From the NCBI RefSeq assembly GCF_000221045.1, contig NC_015856.1, positions 2,996,542-3,060,541 of the forward strand: a stretch of DNA of 64,000 bases, in the 5' to 3' direction. The position numbers were made by a program, and so were the translations under genes. The stretch comes from Collimonas fungivorans Ter331 (GTDB lineage: Bacteria; Pseudomonadota; Gammaproteobacteria; Burkholderiales; Burkholderiaceae_D). Position 1 is the first letter of the stretch. Every line of letters begins with the position of its first letter. Under the pieces are notes generated by a model that saw only the letters and a list, made by a program, of their open reading frames with translations, made no database searches and had not been told where the DNA came from. Positions 23,916 through 33,830 of the stretch are shown here, piece by piece.

Positions 23916-25841
23916 ATGGCCGTATCCGAAAAGCAAACCCTTGGTTTTCAGGCAGAAGTAAAGCAGCTGCTGCAATTGATGATCCACTCGCTGTATTCAA
24001 ACAAGGAAATTTTCCTGCGCGAGCTGGTTTCCAATGCATCCGATGCCGCCGACAAGCTGCGCTTTGAAGCGATCAACAACGGCGCCCTGTTCGAGAACGA
24101 CCCGGAACTGAAGATCAAGGTCGCTTTCGACAAGGCTGCGCGCACCATCACCATCTCGGACAACGGCATCGGCATGAGCCGCGATGAAGCCATCTCGCAC
24201 CTGGGCACCATCGCCAAGTCCGGCACCAAGGAATTCTTCTCGAAACTGTCCGGCGACCAGCAAAAAGATGCGGCCCTGATCGGCCAGTTCGGCGTCGGCT
24301 TCTACTCCGCCTTCATCATCGCCGACAAGATCACGGTCGACACCCGCCGCGCCGGCGCCAGCGCCACCGAAGGCGTGCGCTGGGAATCCGAAGGCGCCGG
24401 CGATTTCAGCATCGAAGCGATCGACAAGCCGTCGCGCGGCACCGACATCACCCTGCACCTGCGCGAAGGCGAAGACGAGTATCTGTCGGCCTGGAAGCTG
24501 AAATCGATCATCCGCAAGTACTCCGACCATATCTCGCTGCCGATCGTGATGCAGAAAGAGGAATGGGACGAAGAAAAGAAAGAAACCGTCGTCAAGGACG
24601 AATTCGAGACCGTCAACCAGGCCAGCGCGCTGTGGGCCCGCAACAAGTCCGACATCACGGAAGAGCAGTACGTCGAATTCTACAAACACGTTTCGCATGA
24701 TTTCGAAGCGCCGCTGACCTACACCCACAACCGGGTCGAAGGCCGCAGCGAATACACGCAGCTGCTGTACGTACCGAGCCGCGCCCCGTTCGACCTGTGG
24801 GACCGCAACAAGCGCGGCGGCATCAAGCTGTACGTCAAGCGCGTCTTCATCATGGACGATGCCGAACAGCTGATGCCGGTCTACCTGCGTTTTGTCAAAG
24901 GCGTGATCGACTCCAGCGACCTGCCGCTCAACGTTTCGCGCGAAATCCTGCAGGAATCGCGCGACGTGCGCGTGATCCGCGAAGGCTCGACCAAGCGCGT
25001 GCTGGGCTTGCTGGAAGAACTGGCGAACAGCGACGACCAGGCGCAAAAGGACAAGTACGCCAGTTTCTGGAAGGAATTCGGCCAGGTCCTGAAAGAAGGC
25101 ATAGGCGAAGACGCCAGCAACAAGGAAAGAATCGCCAAGCTCCTGCGTTTTGCTTCCACCAGCAACGCAGATGGCAACGGCAGCGAGGCGCAGACCGTTT
25201 CCTTCGCCGACTATATCGGCCGCATGAAAGAAGGCCAGGACAAGATCTATTACGCGACCGGTGAAACTTTCGCCGCCGCCAAGAATAGTCCGCATCTGGA
25301 AATCTTCCGCAAGAAAGGCGTCGAAGTGCTGCTGCTGACTGACCGCGTCGACGAATGGATGCTGTCCTTCCTGCAGGATTTCGAGGGCAAGGAACTGGCG
25401 TCCGTGGCCAAGGGCGGCCTCGATCTTGGCACCCTGGAAGACGAAGCCGAGAAAAAGCAGCATGAAGAAACCGAAACCCAGTTCAAGGACCTGGTCGAGA
25501 AGATGAAGGGCGCGCTGGCCGACAAGGCCAAGGATGTGCGCGTCACTTTCCGCCTGACCGATTCGCCGGCCTGCCTGGTGGCTGACGAGAACGAGTTGTC
25601 GGGCAACCTGCTGCGCATGCTGAAAGCCGCCGGCCAGGAAGCGCCGGACTCCAAGCCTATCCTGGAAATCAATCCGGACCATCCGCTGGTGCAGCGCCTG
25701 AAGTACGAAGAAGCCAAGTTCGGCGACTGGTCGCACATCTTGTTCGACCAGGCTCTGCTTGCTGAAGGCGGCGCCCTGGCCGACCCGGCCGGTTTCGTCA
25801 AGCGCCTCAATGAAATGCTGTTGGGCATGACGGGCAAATAA
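23916..25841 (+). CDS. htpG: Hsp90-family chaperone HtpG
   Basis: This is the bacterial cytosolic Hsp90. The ATG at 23916 follows AGAGGAAAC and gives 641 residues; the frame extends upstream without homology. GHKL ATPase signatures are [18 protein letters not shown] (about 27-44), the ADP-binding Asp/Gly in [26 protein letters not shown] and [10 protein letters not shown]. The middle domain shows [16 protein letters not shown]. It is preceded by a sigma-32-like promoter and followed by a strong terminator, so it is probably monocistronic. Confidence 0.97.
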   Translation: MAVSEKQTLGFQAEVKQLLQLMIHSLYSNKEIFLRELVSNASDAADKLRFEAINNGALFENDPELKIKVAFDKAARTITISDNGIGMSRDEAISHLGTIAKSGTKEFFSKLSGDQQKDAALIGQFGVGFYSAFIIADKITVDTRRAGASATEGVRWESEGAGDFSIEAIDKPSRGTDITLHLREGEDEYLSAWKLKSIIRKYSDHISLPIVMQKEEWDEEKKETVVKDEFETVNQASALWARNKSDITEEQYVEFYKHVSHDFEAPLTYTHNRVEGRSEYTQLLYVPSRAPFDLWDRNKRGGIKLYVKRVFIMDDAEQLMPVYLRFVKGVIDSSDLPLNVSREILQESRDVRVIREGSTKRVLGLLEELANSDDQAQKDKYASFWKEFGQVLKEGIGEDASNKERIAKLLRFASTSNADGNGSEAQTVSFADYIGRMKEGQDKIYYATGETFAAAKNSPHLEIFRKKGVEVLLLTDRVDEWMLSFLQDFEGKELASVAKGGLDLGTLEDEAEKKQHEETETQFKDLVEKMKGALADKAKDVRVTFRLTDSPACLVADENELSGNLLRMLKAAGQEAPDSKPILEINPDHPLVQRLKYEEAKFGDWSHILFDQALLAEGGALADPAGFVKRLNEMLLGMTGK

Positions 25842-25864
25842 GGCAGGCCGCCTCCCCGGAGGTG

Positions 25865-25909
25865 AAAACAAAGGGCGGGGAGACTTCATGTCTCCTCGCC
25901 CTTTGTTTT
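25865..25909. terminator. Bidirectional terminator after htpG
   Basis: A 20-bp stem (25865-25884 with 25890-25909) with one G-T wobble and a five-base TTCAT loop; A and T runs flank both sides, so it can end htpG (plus) and the VIT gene (minus). Confidence 0.88.
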
Positions 25910-25927
25910 ATGGCTTTTCTTCTGCAG

Positions 25928-28798
25928 TTACGGCGCCACCTCGAATTCGCCGACGAACACCGTTTCCTGTCTGTCCTTCAGACGCAGCGTGACCATCTGC
26001 TCTTTCTGCCGGGAGCTGCTGAAACCGGTAGTCAGCTTGACTTGCAAAGTGGTGGCGCCGGCAATCACCTGCTGGCGGTTGCCATAATAATTGGCTTCGA
26101 TCTTGTACTTGCCCGGCTTGGCCTTGCGCAGTGAAAATTCCTCCGGTCCGTAGCCCTGGGTGAAATCGCGCGACAGGCGTCCACCCTGGTAAGTCAAGGC
26201 ATGGCCGTAGTAGCATTTTTCACCGTTCGGATCGGTGACCCACAGATCCATGTCGGCATTGTCCGCATCCCAGGTCATGATCACCCGCAAATCGAGCGGC
26301 ATGTTCTTCAGCAGGCGCGGATCGATGCGGCTGGTGTCGAGCGGCACGCCGGAGGTGGCGACAATCGCATTCAGTTCTGCCAGCACGATGGTCTCGATTT
26401 CCGGGAAACGGGCGTCCCATGGGCGCAGCACCACTTCGTACAGCTGGTCGACGGCTTGCTGGTACTGCTTGTTGGCGGCATACGCCAGCCCGAGATCGCG
26501 GAACGATTGCGGTTCTTCTTCCGCCAGCCGCCTGACCTTCTCGAACACCGGTATTGCCAGTTCCGGCGCGCCGGCTTGCAGCAGGCGGTAGCCCAGTATG
26601 CGCAGCACCGCGCGGTTTTCCAGGTCCATCTCGGCCAGGTTGGACAGCACGCGCAACGCCAGGTCGCGCTGCCCTTTTTCCAGCAGGATGTCGGCGGCAT
26701 CGAGCAAGAAAGCGCTGCTGTTCGCGTAGCCGGGCTTTTCGTCGAGGTAGATGGCGTACACGGTTTCCGCCGTGGCCGATTTGAGACGATCGATATACGA
26801 CGCTGTTGCACTCCATTTTTTCAGCGCCATCCTGATCTCGGGCGCAGCCGAAGCGGTATCCGAATCGACCTTGGATTTTGCCGAATAATTCGAACCCGCT
26901 TCAAAATTCTGCCGCGCGCTGATAGCGGGAGCCGGAGCAGACGGTGCTTGCATCACCGAGGCGGCAGCGTTGATGTGCGGCCGTCCTTCGTATCGGGCCT
27001 CGTCCTGCACCGGTGGCTTGGACGGCGGCGCAGCGCCTTTAGGGAAATCTTTATCCCACCATGCGGCCTTGCGCTGGAATTGTTCAATCACGGTTTCCAG
27101 ATGCTTATCGCGCGCTTGCCTGACATCCGATTCGCGCAGCGCTTTCAATTGCTTGAATGCGATCTGGTATTCCTCCGGCGGAGCAACGTCGTAGCGTACA
27201 TAGTCGTCCAGGCGCTCCAGCACGATCAGCGAAGTCTCGGCCGTCGCCAGGCCGAACTGCTGGCCGATGCGGCGGATTTCGGCGCGATGCAGGTCACGGT
27301 TCGCTTCCAGTTCATGCAAGCGATAGCCGGCCCACAGATAGGCCGCCAACGGATGTGCCGGCGCCGTTGCCGAAACGGGAACGGTGATGGTCGCCAGCCG
27401 GCCGTTTTGCCGCATAACCAGGGTGAGCTGGGCTTCCGGATTGCGCAACCGCCCGGCGATGCGCAGGATGCCGTTTTTAGCGTCATGCGATTCGATCTGC
27501 AAATCGCTGGCGCCGGCCGCCGTCAGCGTTTCCACATGGGTCGATTCGCTTAGCAAAGCTTGCGTCGCCGCAGCTATGGTTTGTGCTGAAACCTGTATCA
27601 AGCGGCCGCCGGTATTTTCCGCCCAGGCGGACAGCAGGCTGGCATCGGCCGCCAGCGCCGAGTTCAATGCGTACAGGCGCTGACCCGCAGCAAGCTTGGG
27701 AAATGCCGCATTGCCGTAATTGCTCAAGCCATCGCTCACCAGCAGGTATTCGCCGACATCGGCTTCCTGCTTCCATTCGCCCAAGGCGCTGGCGCCATCG
27801 TAGGAGGTGTTCTGCAAAGCCTGGCGCAAGGCGCTCCAGTTGCCGCTGGCGACATGGAAGGACTGTTCCGGCTCCTGCCTGTCGCGCAAACGGGTCAGAC
27901 GCACCTCTGCATTGCCGGCGGCCTTGAAATAACGATCGAGAACGGCAAATTCGGCATCGTGATCGCGCGCCGCGCCGGAGCCCGAACTATCCCACAACAA
28001 GCCGATCACCTTGGGCAAGCTGCGCGCCATGCGCGTCTCGGGCACCGGTATTTCAGTGACAAACCAGGTGCCGTCATCGCGCAGCTGGGCGTAAGTCTGC
28101 GGCTTCTCGCCGGCAGGTATCAGCAGATTGAGCATGCCGCTGGCGGCAAATCCGCTTTTATTGACATGCATCTGGTACTGCTCACCGGTGCGCACGAGGC
28201 CAATGGCGCCCAGGCTGCCGCTGGCCTGCGGTGCGGCCATGGCGCCATGCACACTGAGCGTCAGATCGAAATCGCGCATGCGGTCGCCGTAAGCCAGCGG
28301 CAAGCGGTATTGCCAGTTCTTGCCTTGGCGCGCCAGCGGCTCCACGTACTTGATCTCCACCGTGCGCGTACCGTTGGCTGGAATCGGATAGATCCGCAGT
28401 TTGAAATTATTGCCCTGGGTCGCTTCCAGCAAACCCGGATCGACCCGGCGCCGCTCGATTGCTTCGAATATCTGACGTCCCTTGGCTTTTTCAACCGGCA
28501 CGGCAGGCCGCTGCCGCCCTTCGATATCCAGCGAAAAGCCGACGATCTGCTGGCCATCGAGCAAAGGAAATTGCAGCTGTCCCTCCAGCAAGCGCCGGTT
28601 TGGATTGAAAAACACCATCTGCACCGTAGTCTGCGCCATGCCGCCGCTGATCTCGCCGCTGACCTGCAGGCTTTGCAGCACAATCGGTTGTTCCGCCCCG
28701 CTAGCGATGATCAGCGGCGGCGGCATCACCGTCCGCGCCTGCGCCGCGGGAAGTAGAAGTAGCAGCGCCCATAGTGCGGCTAACAAGCCTCGTAACAT
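25928..28798 (-). CDS. Exported VIT-domain protein with DUF2135 C-terminus
   Basis: A 956-residue exported protein. The signal peptide MLRGLLAALWALLLLLPAAQA is followed by a vault/inter-alpha-trypsin (VIT) domain at about 30-145 (LQVSGEISGGMAQTTVQM, NPNRRLLEGQLQFPLLDGQ, GLLEATQGNNFKLRIYPI). A von Willebrand A-like middle region starts near IGLLWDSSGSGAARDHD. Then come a Pro/Ala linker, a helical TPR-like region at about 690-800 (ALRVLSNLAEMDLENRAVLR) and a DUF2135/YfaP-like beta domain from about 838 (TWDADNADMDLWVTDPNGEK). Its MIDAS reads DSSGS, close to DxSGS. It is divergent from an ECF sigma factor gene. Its role is unknown; surface adhesion or envelope sensing is an inference. Confidence 0.85.
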   Translation of the reverse strand: MLRGLLAALWALLLLLPAAQARTVMPPPLIIASGAEQPIVLQSLQVSGEISGGMAQTTVQMVFFNPNRRLLEGQLQFPLLDGQQIVGFSLDIEGRQRPAVPVEKAKGRQIFEAIERRRVDPGLLEATQGNNFKLRIYPIPANGTRTVEIKYVEPLARQGKNWQYRLPLAYGDRMRDFDLTLSVHGAMAAPQASGSLGAIGLVRTGEQYQMHVNKSGFAASGMLNLLIPAGEKPQTYAQLRDDGTWFVTEIPVPETRMARSLPKVIGLLWDSSGSGAARDHDAEFAVLDRYFKAAGNAEVRLTRLRDRQEPEQSFHVASGNWSALRQALQNTSYDGASALGEWKQEADVGEYLLVSDGLSNYGNAAFPKLAAGQRLYALNSALAADASLLSAWAENTGGRLIQVSAQTIAAATQALLSESTHVETLTAAGASDLQIESHDAKNGILRIAGRLRNPEAQLTLVMRQNGRLATITVPVSATAPAHPLAAYLWAGYRLHELEANRDLHRAEIRRIGQQFGLATAETSLIVLERLDDYVRYDVAPPEEYQIAFKQLKALRESDVRQARDKHLETVIEQFQRKAAWWDKDFPKGAAPPSKPPVQDEARYEGRPHINAAASVMQAPSAPAPAISARQNFEAGSNYSAKSKVDSDTASAAPEIRMALKKWSATASYIDRLKSATAETVYAIYLDEKPGYANSSAFLLDAADILLEKGQRDLALRVLSNLAEMDLENRAVLRILGYRLLQAGAPELAIPVFEKVRRLAEEEPQSFRDLGLAYAANKQYQQAVDQLYEVVLRPWDARFPEIETIVLAELNAIVATSGVPLDTSRIDPRLLKNMPLDLRVIMTWDADNADMDLWVTDPNGEKCYYGHALTYQGGRLSRDFTQGYGPEEFSLRKAKPGKYKIEANYYGNRQQVIAGATTLQVKLTTGFSSSRQKEQMVTLRLKDRQETVFVGEFEVAP

Positions 28799-28997
28799 AG
28801 TATTCTCCGTTTATGCCGATACGCCGGCTTGTGATATGAAACGAGGCAGGTTCTGAAACGGGGTTAAATCGGCAAAAAAATTTACTAAGAAAAAATGGCT
28901 ACGGGCAAGCATTCATTGGCTTATTGCTTTCTTGCACGGCACAAGTCACAATCGGCGCTACCGCCCTGCCGGGCAATGAAGCTGCCGCCGATCCACC

Positions 28998-29597
28998 ATG
29001 CCCGCCGAACCCTCCGATGAATCGCTGATGCTCAGTTACCGCGACGGTGATCTGGCTGCATTCAGGGAGCTGTACCGGCGCCATAGCCAGGGTCTGTACA
29101 GATTCATCGCCTGGCGTTCGCCGCGCCGCGACTGGGTCGACGAGATCGCGCAAGACAGCTGGGCCGGCCTGCATCAGGCTCGCTCCCGCTATCAGCCGGA
29201 ATCGCTGTTCCGGACATATCTGTTCCAGATCGCGCGCAATCGCCTGATTGACCTGTTACGCCAACAGCAAACCTTGCTGGCAAGCGAAATGGGCCAGGGA
29301 GACGACGAGCAAGCGGCGTTCGATTACCTGGCCGAAACGGCGCAAGAAATTCTGTCGCCCGAGACTGTGCTGGAAAACCGGGAGCGCATCGCCAGGCTGC
29401 ATGCAGCGATACGGCTGCTGCCAGGAGAACAGAAAGAGGTTTTGATCTTGCAGCAATTTAACGGCATGAGCTTGGCAGAGATCGCATTGATTGTCGCCGC
29501 GCCGGAAGAGACCATCAAGAGCCGCTTGCGCTATGCCATGCGCAAATTGCGGCAGCAACTGACACCAGACCTGGATTCCAGCAAGGAGGCGGCATGA
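28998..29597 (+). CDS. ECF-type RNA polymerase sigma factor
   Basis: A 199-residue sigma-70 family member with region 2 (LMLSYRDGDLAAFRELYRRH, then FRTYLFQIARNRLIDLLRQQ) and region 4 (AIRLLPGEQKEVLILQQFNGMSLAEIALI, then TIKSRLRYAMRKLRQQL). The start ATG at 28998 gives a normal ECF length. Its stop overlaps the next gene by four bases (ATGA), the classical sigma/anti-sigma coupling. The VIT/DUF2135 gene is divergent and is a likely target. Confidence 0.9.
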   Translation: MPAEPSDESLMLSYRDGDLAAFRELYRRHSQGLYRFIAWRSPRRDWVDEIAQDSWAGLHQARSRYQPESLFRTYLFQIARNRLIDLLRQQQTLLASEMGQGDDEQAAFDYLAETAQEILSPETVLENRERIARLHAAIRLLPGEQKEVLILQQFNGMSLAEIALIVAAPEETIKSRLRYAMRKLRQQLTPDLDSSKEAA

Positions 29598-30589
29598 CGT
29601 CCGAAGACAGCAAACGGCTGGACGACGCCGAATTCGAGGCCTTTCTGCAAGGCCGTGGCGAATTGGCGCGCCAACTGCAAGGGCTACCGCAGCCCTCGCC
29701 TTCGGCTGGCTTGGACGCTGCCATCCTGGCGCAGGCCGAGATCTTGCTCAAAACGGCAACACCGGTGCAGCAAGCGGCCAACGACGCCTTGTCCGGCAAA
29801 CCCGGCCAGCCGGCCAAACCGCGTTTCTTGATGCGCTGGCCAACCCAGCTAGGCATGGCTGCTTGCATGGTGCTGGCGGTGCTGGCCACTTTGCGGTGGC
29901 AGACAGAGCCGGCCACACAGTCTTACGATACGATGCCGCAGGCCGAACCGGCGCCGTCATCTCCCGCGCCGGCAGCGGCGACAACGCCGTCAGTAAAGCC
30001 GGCGGAACCGGTTGAAAAGAAAGCCCAGGCAAAACCGGAGTTGGCGCGTCAGAAAGTTGCCGCCAGCAGCACGCCGCCGGCGGCAAAAGCCACACCGGAA
30101 GCGAAGTCGCTGGCCCAGGCCCGGGATACGCAAGCCCCACCTGCTCCGGCGCCAGCGCCTATTGCAGGTAGCGAAAACTATGCCGTTTCGCCAGCGCAGT
30201 TGGCAAGTCCGGAAAATTTGCCGTCAAGAGCCCGGGTAATCATTGCGCCGCGGGCTTCGCTCGCGGCCAATCCGCCATCAGCGATTGTCGATCCTGCGGC
30301 GGCGTACTCACCTGCTCCGACACCCATAGTAGCGCCCCCGCCTGCCCCAGTGATAGCATCTGGCGCCGCCGCAACAGCAGCGGAATCGGAATCGACGCCG
30401 GCCGCCGCCCTGCCGGGCAAACCAGAATCGCCCGTACGAGCCGAGGCGTGGCTATCAGTGATTGATGAAATGCTAAAGGCCGGCTTGCGCCAGGATGCGC
30501 TGGAAGAATGGGAGAAATTCAGACATGCCTATCCCGATTATCCGGTACAGGAAAAATTGCGCGCGCAAATCAGATTATTGCAGAAATAG
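29594..30589 (+). CDS. Putative membrane anti-sigma factor, Ala/Pro-rich
   Basis: A 331-residue product overlapping the sigma gene by ATGA. The N-terminal cytoplasmic part (about 1-80) has an acidic region (DDAEFEAFLQGRGELARQL), then one membrane segment (MAACMVLAVLATL near 92-105), then a long low-complexity Pro/Ala/Thr periplasmic region to about 280. A helical tail closes it (SVIDEMLKAGLRQDALEEWEKFRHAYPDYP). I see no zinc-finger HxxxCxxC motif. The anti-sigma role is inferred from overlap and topology. The C-terminal helices resemble a TPR pair. Confidence 0.65.
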   Translation: MTSEDSKRLDDAEFEAFLQGRGELARQLQGLPQPSPSAGLDAAILAQAEILLKTATPVQQAANDALSGKPGQPAKPRFLMRWPTQLGMAACMVLAVLATLRWQTEPATQSYDTMPQAEPAPSSPAPAAATTPSVKPAEPVEKKAQAKPELARQKVAASSTPPAAKATPEAKSLAQARDTQAPPAPAPAPIAGSENYAVSPAQLASPENLPSRARVIIAPRASLAANPPSAIVDPAAAYSPAPTPIVAPPPAPVIASGAAATAAESESTPAAALPGKPESPVRAEAWLSVIDEMLKAGLRQDALEEWEKFRHAYPDYPVQEKLRAQIRLLQK

Positions 30590-30626
30590 AGATGAAGCTA
30601 GCCATGTAGAGCGAGTCCCCAGACCT

Positions 30627-31064
30627 TCAGGAAAACGGATTTACCAGGCTCACCCCGGTGCCGATAAAATCGCTGGTGTTACGCGTAACGACAGTCATGC
30701 TATGGATCAAGGCGATCGCGGCAATTTGCTTATCGATCGGATGTTGATTGTCGGCGGACATCAAACACCCCCACACCTGGGCACAACCGTCGTCAAAAGA
30801 CAGGATACGATCCGCATATTCCGTTGTAAGCGTCTGCAGCCATGTCTCCAGCATTTTGGCCTGTGCTGAATCGCCGCGGCGCTTGACGATTTCAATACCG
30901 CGGCGTATTTCGCCTATGCTTTGCGCCGGCAGATAAATCGCATCGAGGTCAACCGAGCGCCAGAACGCCTGCGTTCCGAGATTGGCCTTTTTCCCTTTGC
31001 GGGACTCGCTGATGACATTGGTATCTAGCAGATACACGCGTTGCCCCTGAATTGACTCTTGCAT
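30627..31064 (-). CDS. FitB/VapC-type PIN-domain toxin
   Basis: A 145-residue PIN ribonuclease-like toxin. Acidic residues expected in the active site are visible: D14 in YLLDTNVISE, E52 in IGEIRRGIE, D110 in PIDKQIAAIA, and D131 in the VVTRNTSDF segment. The sequence around DTNVISE and GIE matches FitB-like proteins. The ATG at 31064 directly abuts the antitoxin stop (TAAATG), so the two are translationally coupled. It probably cleaves RNA; the target is not predictable. Confidence 0.9.
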   Translation of the reverse strand: MQESIQGQRVYLLDTNVISESRKGKKANLGTQAFWRSVDLDAIYLPAQSIGEIRRGIEIVKRRGDSAQAKMLETWLQTLTTEYADRILSFDDGCAQVWGCLMSADNQHPIDKQIAAIALIHSMTVVTRNTSDFIGTGVSLVNPFS

Positions 31065-31283
31065 TTACTCTTGAACATTGCGCGCATCGAAGTCCTTGTC
31101 TTCTCCGACATCCGGCATACTCAATAAAAATTCCACCAGCGAACGCCGCTTCGGACGCTGCAGCGCCGCCCGCAGGATTTCCCTGTGTTCGGCTTCGGCG
31201 CTGCGGCCGTGCGCAGCAGCCTGCTGCTTGAGTGCCAAAGTAAGCTCTTCTTCCACGTTTCTAACCACCAGGTTGGTCGCCAT
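31065..31283 (-). CDS. FitA-type ribbon-helix-helix antitoxin
   Basis: A 72-residue antitoxin. GGGGAG lies 6 bases before the ATG at 31283 (MATNLVVRNVEEELTLALKQ), which is chosen over the longer start at 31298. RHH signature: NLVVRNVEEEL as the beta strand, then HGRSAEAEHREILRAAL, the hallmark of FitA/StbC-like proteins. The C-terminus (FLLSMPDVGEDKDFDARN) would wrap the toxin. It probably autorepresses via the nested inverted repeats just upstream. Confidence 0.88.
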   Translation of the reverse strand: MATNLVVRNVEEELTLALKQQAAAHGRSAEAEHREILRAALQRPKRRSLVEFLLSMPDVGEDKDFDARNVQE

Positions 31284-31297
31284 CGCAGCTCCCCACA

Positions 31298-31340
31298 ATT
31301 GATTGCAACGCTATCACTTTAGCGAATTACCGCAATCAAT
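31298..31340. promoter_or_regulatory. Nested inverted repeats, probable FitAB operator
   Basis: An outer 9-bp repeat ATTGATTGC (31298-31306) / GCAATCAAT (31332-31340) encloses an inner CGCTA (31309-31313) / TAGCG (31320-31324). The site begins 15 bp upstream of the antitoxin start, where FitA-type dimers of RHH proteins typically bind. Confidence 0.6.
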
Positions 31341-31440
31341 GCAAGCATCTTCTCCGGCCATTAGTTGATTTTTTAAAAAGAATATGCTTTTTCAGGGCAA
31401 CTGATGCAGCTATAGCCGGAAAATTAGTTGAATACTTATA

Positions 31441-31474
31441 AAAAAGGGCTGGAAGACAAGTTGTCTCCAGCCCC
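31441..31474 (-). terminator. Rho-independent terminator after the tdh-like gene
   Basis: Stem GGGCTGGAAGACAA (31446-31459) / TTGTCTCCAGCCC (31461-31473) with one bulged A. Read on the minus strand it is followed by T5, so it ends the tdh-like transcript. Its core closely resembles the hairpin at 34443. Confidence 0.8.
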
Positions 31475-31524
31475 TTCGCTGATGTGCATTGCTTTATTTA
31501 GCGCTCGTCCCGGCGCTGCCGCCC

Positions 31525-32490
31525 TCAGGCAACCTGCTTTTCCTGGCTGAGCGATTTGCGCCCGGCCAGATGCGTCAACATATCGTCAACCATCTCGCTC
31601 AAGCTGTATGCAGGACGCCATGCCCACTCTGCCCGCGCACTGGAATCGTCAATCGAACGCGGCCATGCATCGGCGATCGCCTGGCGGAAATCCGGCTTGT
31701 AAGCGGCCTGGAAAGCTGGCACACGCTGCTGGATGACGCATACCAGCTCGCGCGGCGAAAAGCTCCATGCCGCCAGATTGTATGAACCGGCGGTCTTGAG
31801 GTTCTCTTTCGGTGCGCTCATCAGTTCGATGGTAGCGCGCACGGCATCCGGCATGTACATCATCGGCAATGTGCTCTCTTCGCCCAGGAAACTGGTGAAG
31901 GCGCTGCCGTCAGCCGCCGAAAACAAGGCCTGGATGGCGTAGTCGGTCGTGCCGCCGCCGGGTTCCGCCGAGTAGCTGATCAGGCCCGGATAACGCAGGC
32001 TGCGGATATCCATGCCGTATTTTTCCGCATACCAGCTGCACCAGTGCTCGCCCGCCAGCTTGGAGATGCCGTAGACGGTCTTGGGATCCATGGCGCCGAC
32101 CTGCGGCGCATTGTCGCGCGGAGTCGACGGGCCGAAGGCGGCGATCGAGCTGGGCCAGAACACTTTCGACAGCTTGGCCTGGCGCGCCACTTCCAGCACG
32201 TTCAGCAAGCCGGTCATGTTCAGGTTCCAGGCCCACTCCGGATGCTCTTCGCCTTTGGCCGACAAGGCGGCCGCCAGATGATAGATTTCACCGATGTCGT
32301 GTTGCTGCACTACTTCGGCCAAGCGTTTGGCGTCGGTCACGTCCAGTTTTTCGTAAGCCAGTTCCTGGTGCCGGCCCAGCGCCTGTATATCGCTCGCAAC
32401 CACCTGTTGTGCGCCATGCAGTTTGACCAGTGCGGTCGTCAGTTCGGTGCCGATCTGGCCGTTGGCGCCGATTACCAATATTTTTTTCAT
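31525..32490 (-). CDS. tdh: L-threonine 3-dehydrogenase, GalE-like SDR type
   Basis: A 321-residue extended-SDR oxidoreductase. The NAD site GANGQIGTE is at about residues 8-16. The catalytic region shows PSSIAAFGP and YGISKLAGEHW (YxxxK), and the substrate region has RYPGLISY. It matches the GalE-like L-threonine dehydrogenases known from Cupriavidus and other bacteria: threonine to 2-amino-3-ketobutyrate with NAD. The ATG at 32490 is preferred to the TTG at 32505 because AAGAGA precedes it. It follows kbl by 24 bases, completing the threonine-to-glycine route. Confidence 0.85.
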   Translation of the reverse strand: MKKILVIGANGQIGTELTTALVKLHGAQQVVASDIQALGRHQELAYEKLDVTDAKRLAEVVQQHDIGEIYHLAAALSAKGEEHPEWAWNLNMTGLLNVLEVARQAKLSKVFWPSSIAAFGPSTPRDNAPQVGAMDPKTVYGISKLAGEHWCSWYAEKYGMDIRSLRYPGLISYSAEPGGGTTDYAIQALFSAADGSAFTSFLGEESTLPMMYMPDAVRATIELMSAPKENLKTAGSYNLAAWSFSPRELVCVIQQRVPAFQAAYKPDFRQAIADAWPRSIDDSSARAEWAWRPAYSLSEMVDDMLTHLAGRKSLSQEKQVA

Positions 32491-32514
32491 CGCTTGTCTC
32501 TTCAATTCTTATCT

Positions 32515-33738
32515 TCAGTTCTTCACCAGGCCCAGCTCTTCGCCGGCTTGCCGGAAAATGCCCACGGCGCGCTGCAATGTTGCTTCGTCATGGACCGCCG
32601 ACATCTGCACCCGGATCCGTGCCTGTCCTTGCGGCACCACCGGATAAAAGAAGCCGACTGCATAGACGCCCAGCTCATACAGGCGGCGCGACAGGTTTTG
32701 CGCGACGACGGCGTCGTACACCATCAGCGGCACGATCGGGTGGGTCCCCGGCTTGATCTCGAAACCGGCTTCCGTGATGGCCTGGCGGAAATAGACGGTG
32801 TTGCGTTCCAGGCGGTCGCGCAATTCGGTGGATGCTTCCAGCAGGTTGAGCGCTTCGATCGAAGCACCGACGATCGCCGGCATCAGTGTGTTCGAAAACA
32901 GGTAGGGCCTGGAGCGTTGCCGCAGCAGGTCGATCACTTCGCGCCGGCCGGCGGTGAAACCGCCGCTGGCGCCGCCCAGGGCTTTGCCGAGGGTGCCGGT
33001 AATCACGTCGACCTTGCCGAAGATGCCGCGCGCTTCATGCGTGCCGCGTCCGCGCGCGCCCATGAAACCGGTGGCGTGGCAGTCGTCGACGCCAAGCAAG
33101 GCGCCGTACTTGTCGCACAGCTGGCGGATCACATCGAGCTGCGCCACGGTGCCGTCCATCGAAAACACGCCGTCGGTAAACACCATGGAAAAACGGGCGT
33201 TGTCGGCCTTGGCCTGTTTCAGGCAGCGCTCCAGGTCTTCCATGTCGTTGTGGGCGTAACGATAGCGTTTCGCCTTGCACAGGCGGACGCCGTCGATGAT
33301 CGAAGCGTGGTTGAGCGCATCGCTGATGATCGCGTCCTGCTCGCCCAGCAAGGGCTCGAACAGGCCGCCGTTGGCGTCGAACGCGGCGGCGTACAGGATG
33401 CAGTCTTCAGTGCCGAGGAACTGCGCCAGGCGCTGTTCCAGTTCGCGATGGATATCTTGCGTGCCGCAGATGAAACGCACCGAACTCAGGCCGAAACCGT
33501 GGCTGTCCAGCGCCGCGTGGGCGGCCTTGATCAAGGCCGGGTGCGAAGACAATCCGAGATAGTTGTTGGCGCACAGGTTGATCAATTCGCCATTGGCGGT
33601 ATTGATCGTGCCGCCCTGCGGGCCAAGGATCAGGCGCTCGCTTTTCAGCAGGCCGGCGGCCTGGATCCCGGCCAGCTCGTCGCGCAGGTGGCCGTAGAAA
33701 CCGGGAGCGCCAGCCTGGGTAGTGATGTCTTGTGTCAT
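32515..33738 (-). CDS. kbl: 2-amino-3-ketobutyrate CoA ligase (glycine C-acetyltransferase)
   Basis: A 407-residue PLP enzyme of the alpha-oxoamine synthase family. It splits 2-amino-3-ketobutyrate with CoA into glycine and acetyl-CoA. Signatures are [35 protein letters not shown], the His in [33 protein letters not shown] and the Schiff-base Lys in [15 protein letters not shown]. Family length is about 400. The gene heads a two-gene operon with the tdh-like gene and faces an HTH-cupin regulator. Confidence 0.95.
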   Translation of the reverse strand: MTQDITTQAGAPGFYGHLRDELAGIQAAGLLKSERLILGPQGGTINTANGELINLCANNYLGLSSHPALIKAAHAALDSHGFGLSSVRFICGTQDIHRELEQRLAQFLGTEDCILYAAAFDANGGLFEPLLGEQDAIISDALNHASIIDGVRLCKAKRYRYAHNDMEDLERCLKQAKADNARFSMVFTDGVFSMDGTVAQLDVIRQLCDKYGALLGVDDCHATGFMGARGRGTHEARGIFGKVDVITGTLGKALGGASGGFTAGRREVIDLLRQRSRPYLFSNTLMPAIVGASIEALNLLEASTELRDRLERNTVYFRQAITEAGFEIKPGTHPIVPLMVYDAVVAQNLSRRLYELGVYAVGFFYPVVPQGQARIRVQMSAVHDEATLQRAVGIFRQAGEELGLVKN

Positions 33739-33773
33739 TGTCTGCCTCGATCTTATATAATATATTGCTTCAA

Positions 33774-33787
33774 TTCGATATATCGAA
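33774..33787. promoter_or_regulatory. 14-bp perfect palindrome in the kbl/regulator promoter
   Basis: TTCGATATATCGAA, self-complementary over 14 bp, sits in the AT-rich divergent region between kbl and the HTH-cupin gene. It is a probable operator of that regulator, which would then control kbl-tdh and itself. Confidence 0.6.
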
Positions 33788-33830
33788 CAAGAATTCCACG
33801 ATAATGCACAAAAACGAGGTTGTCAACCAG

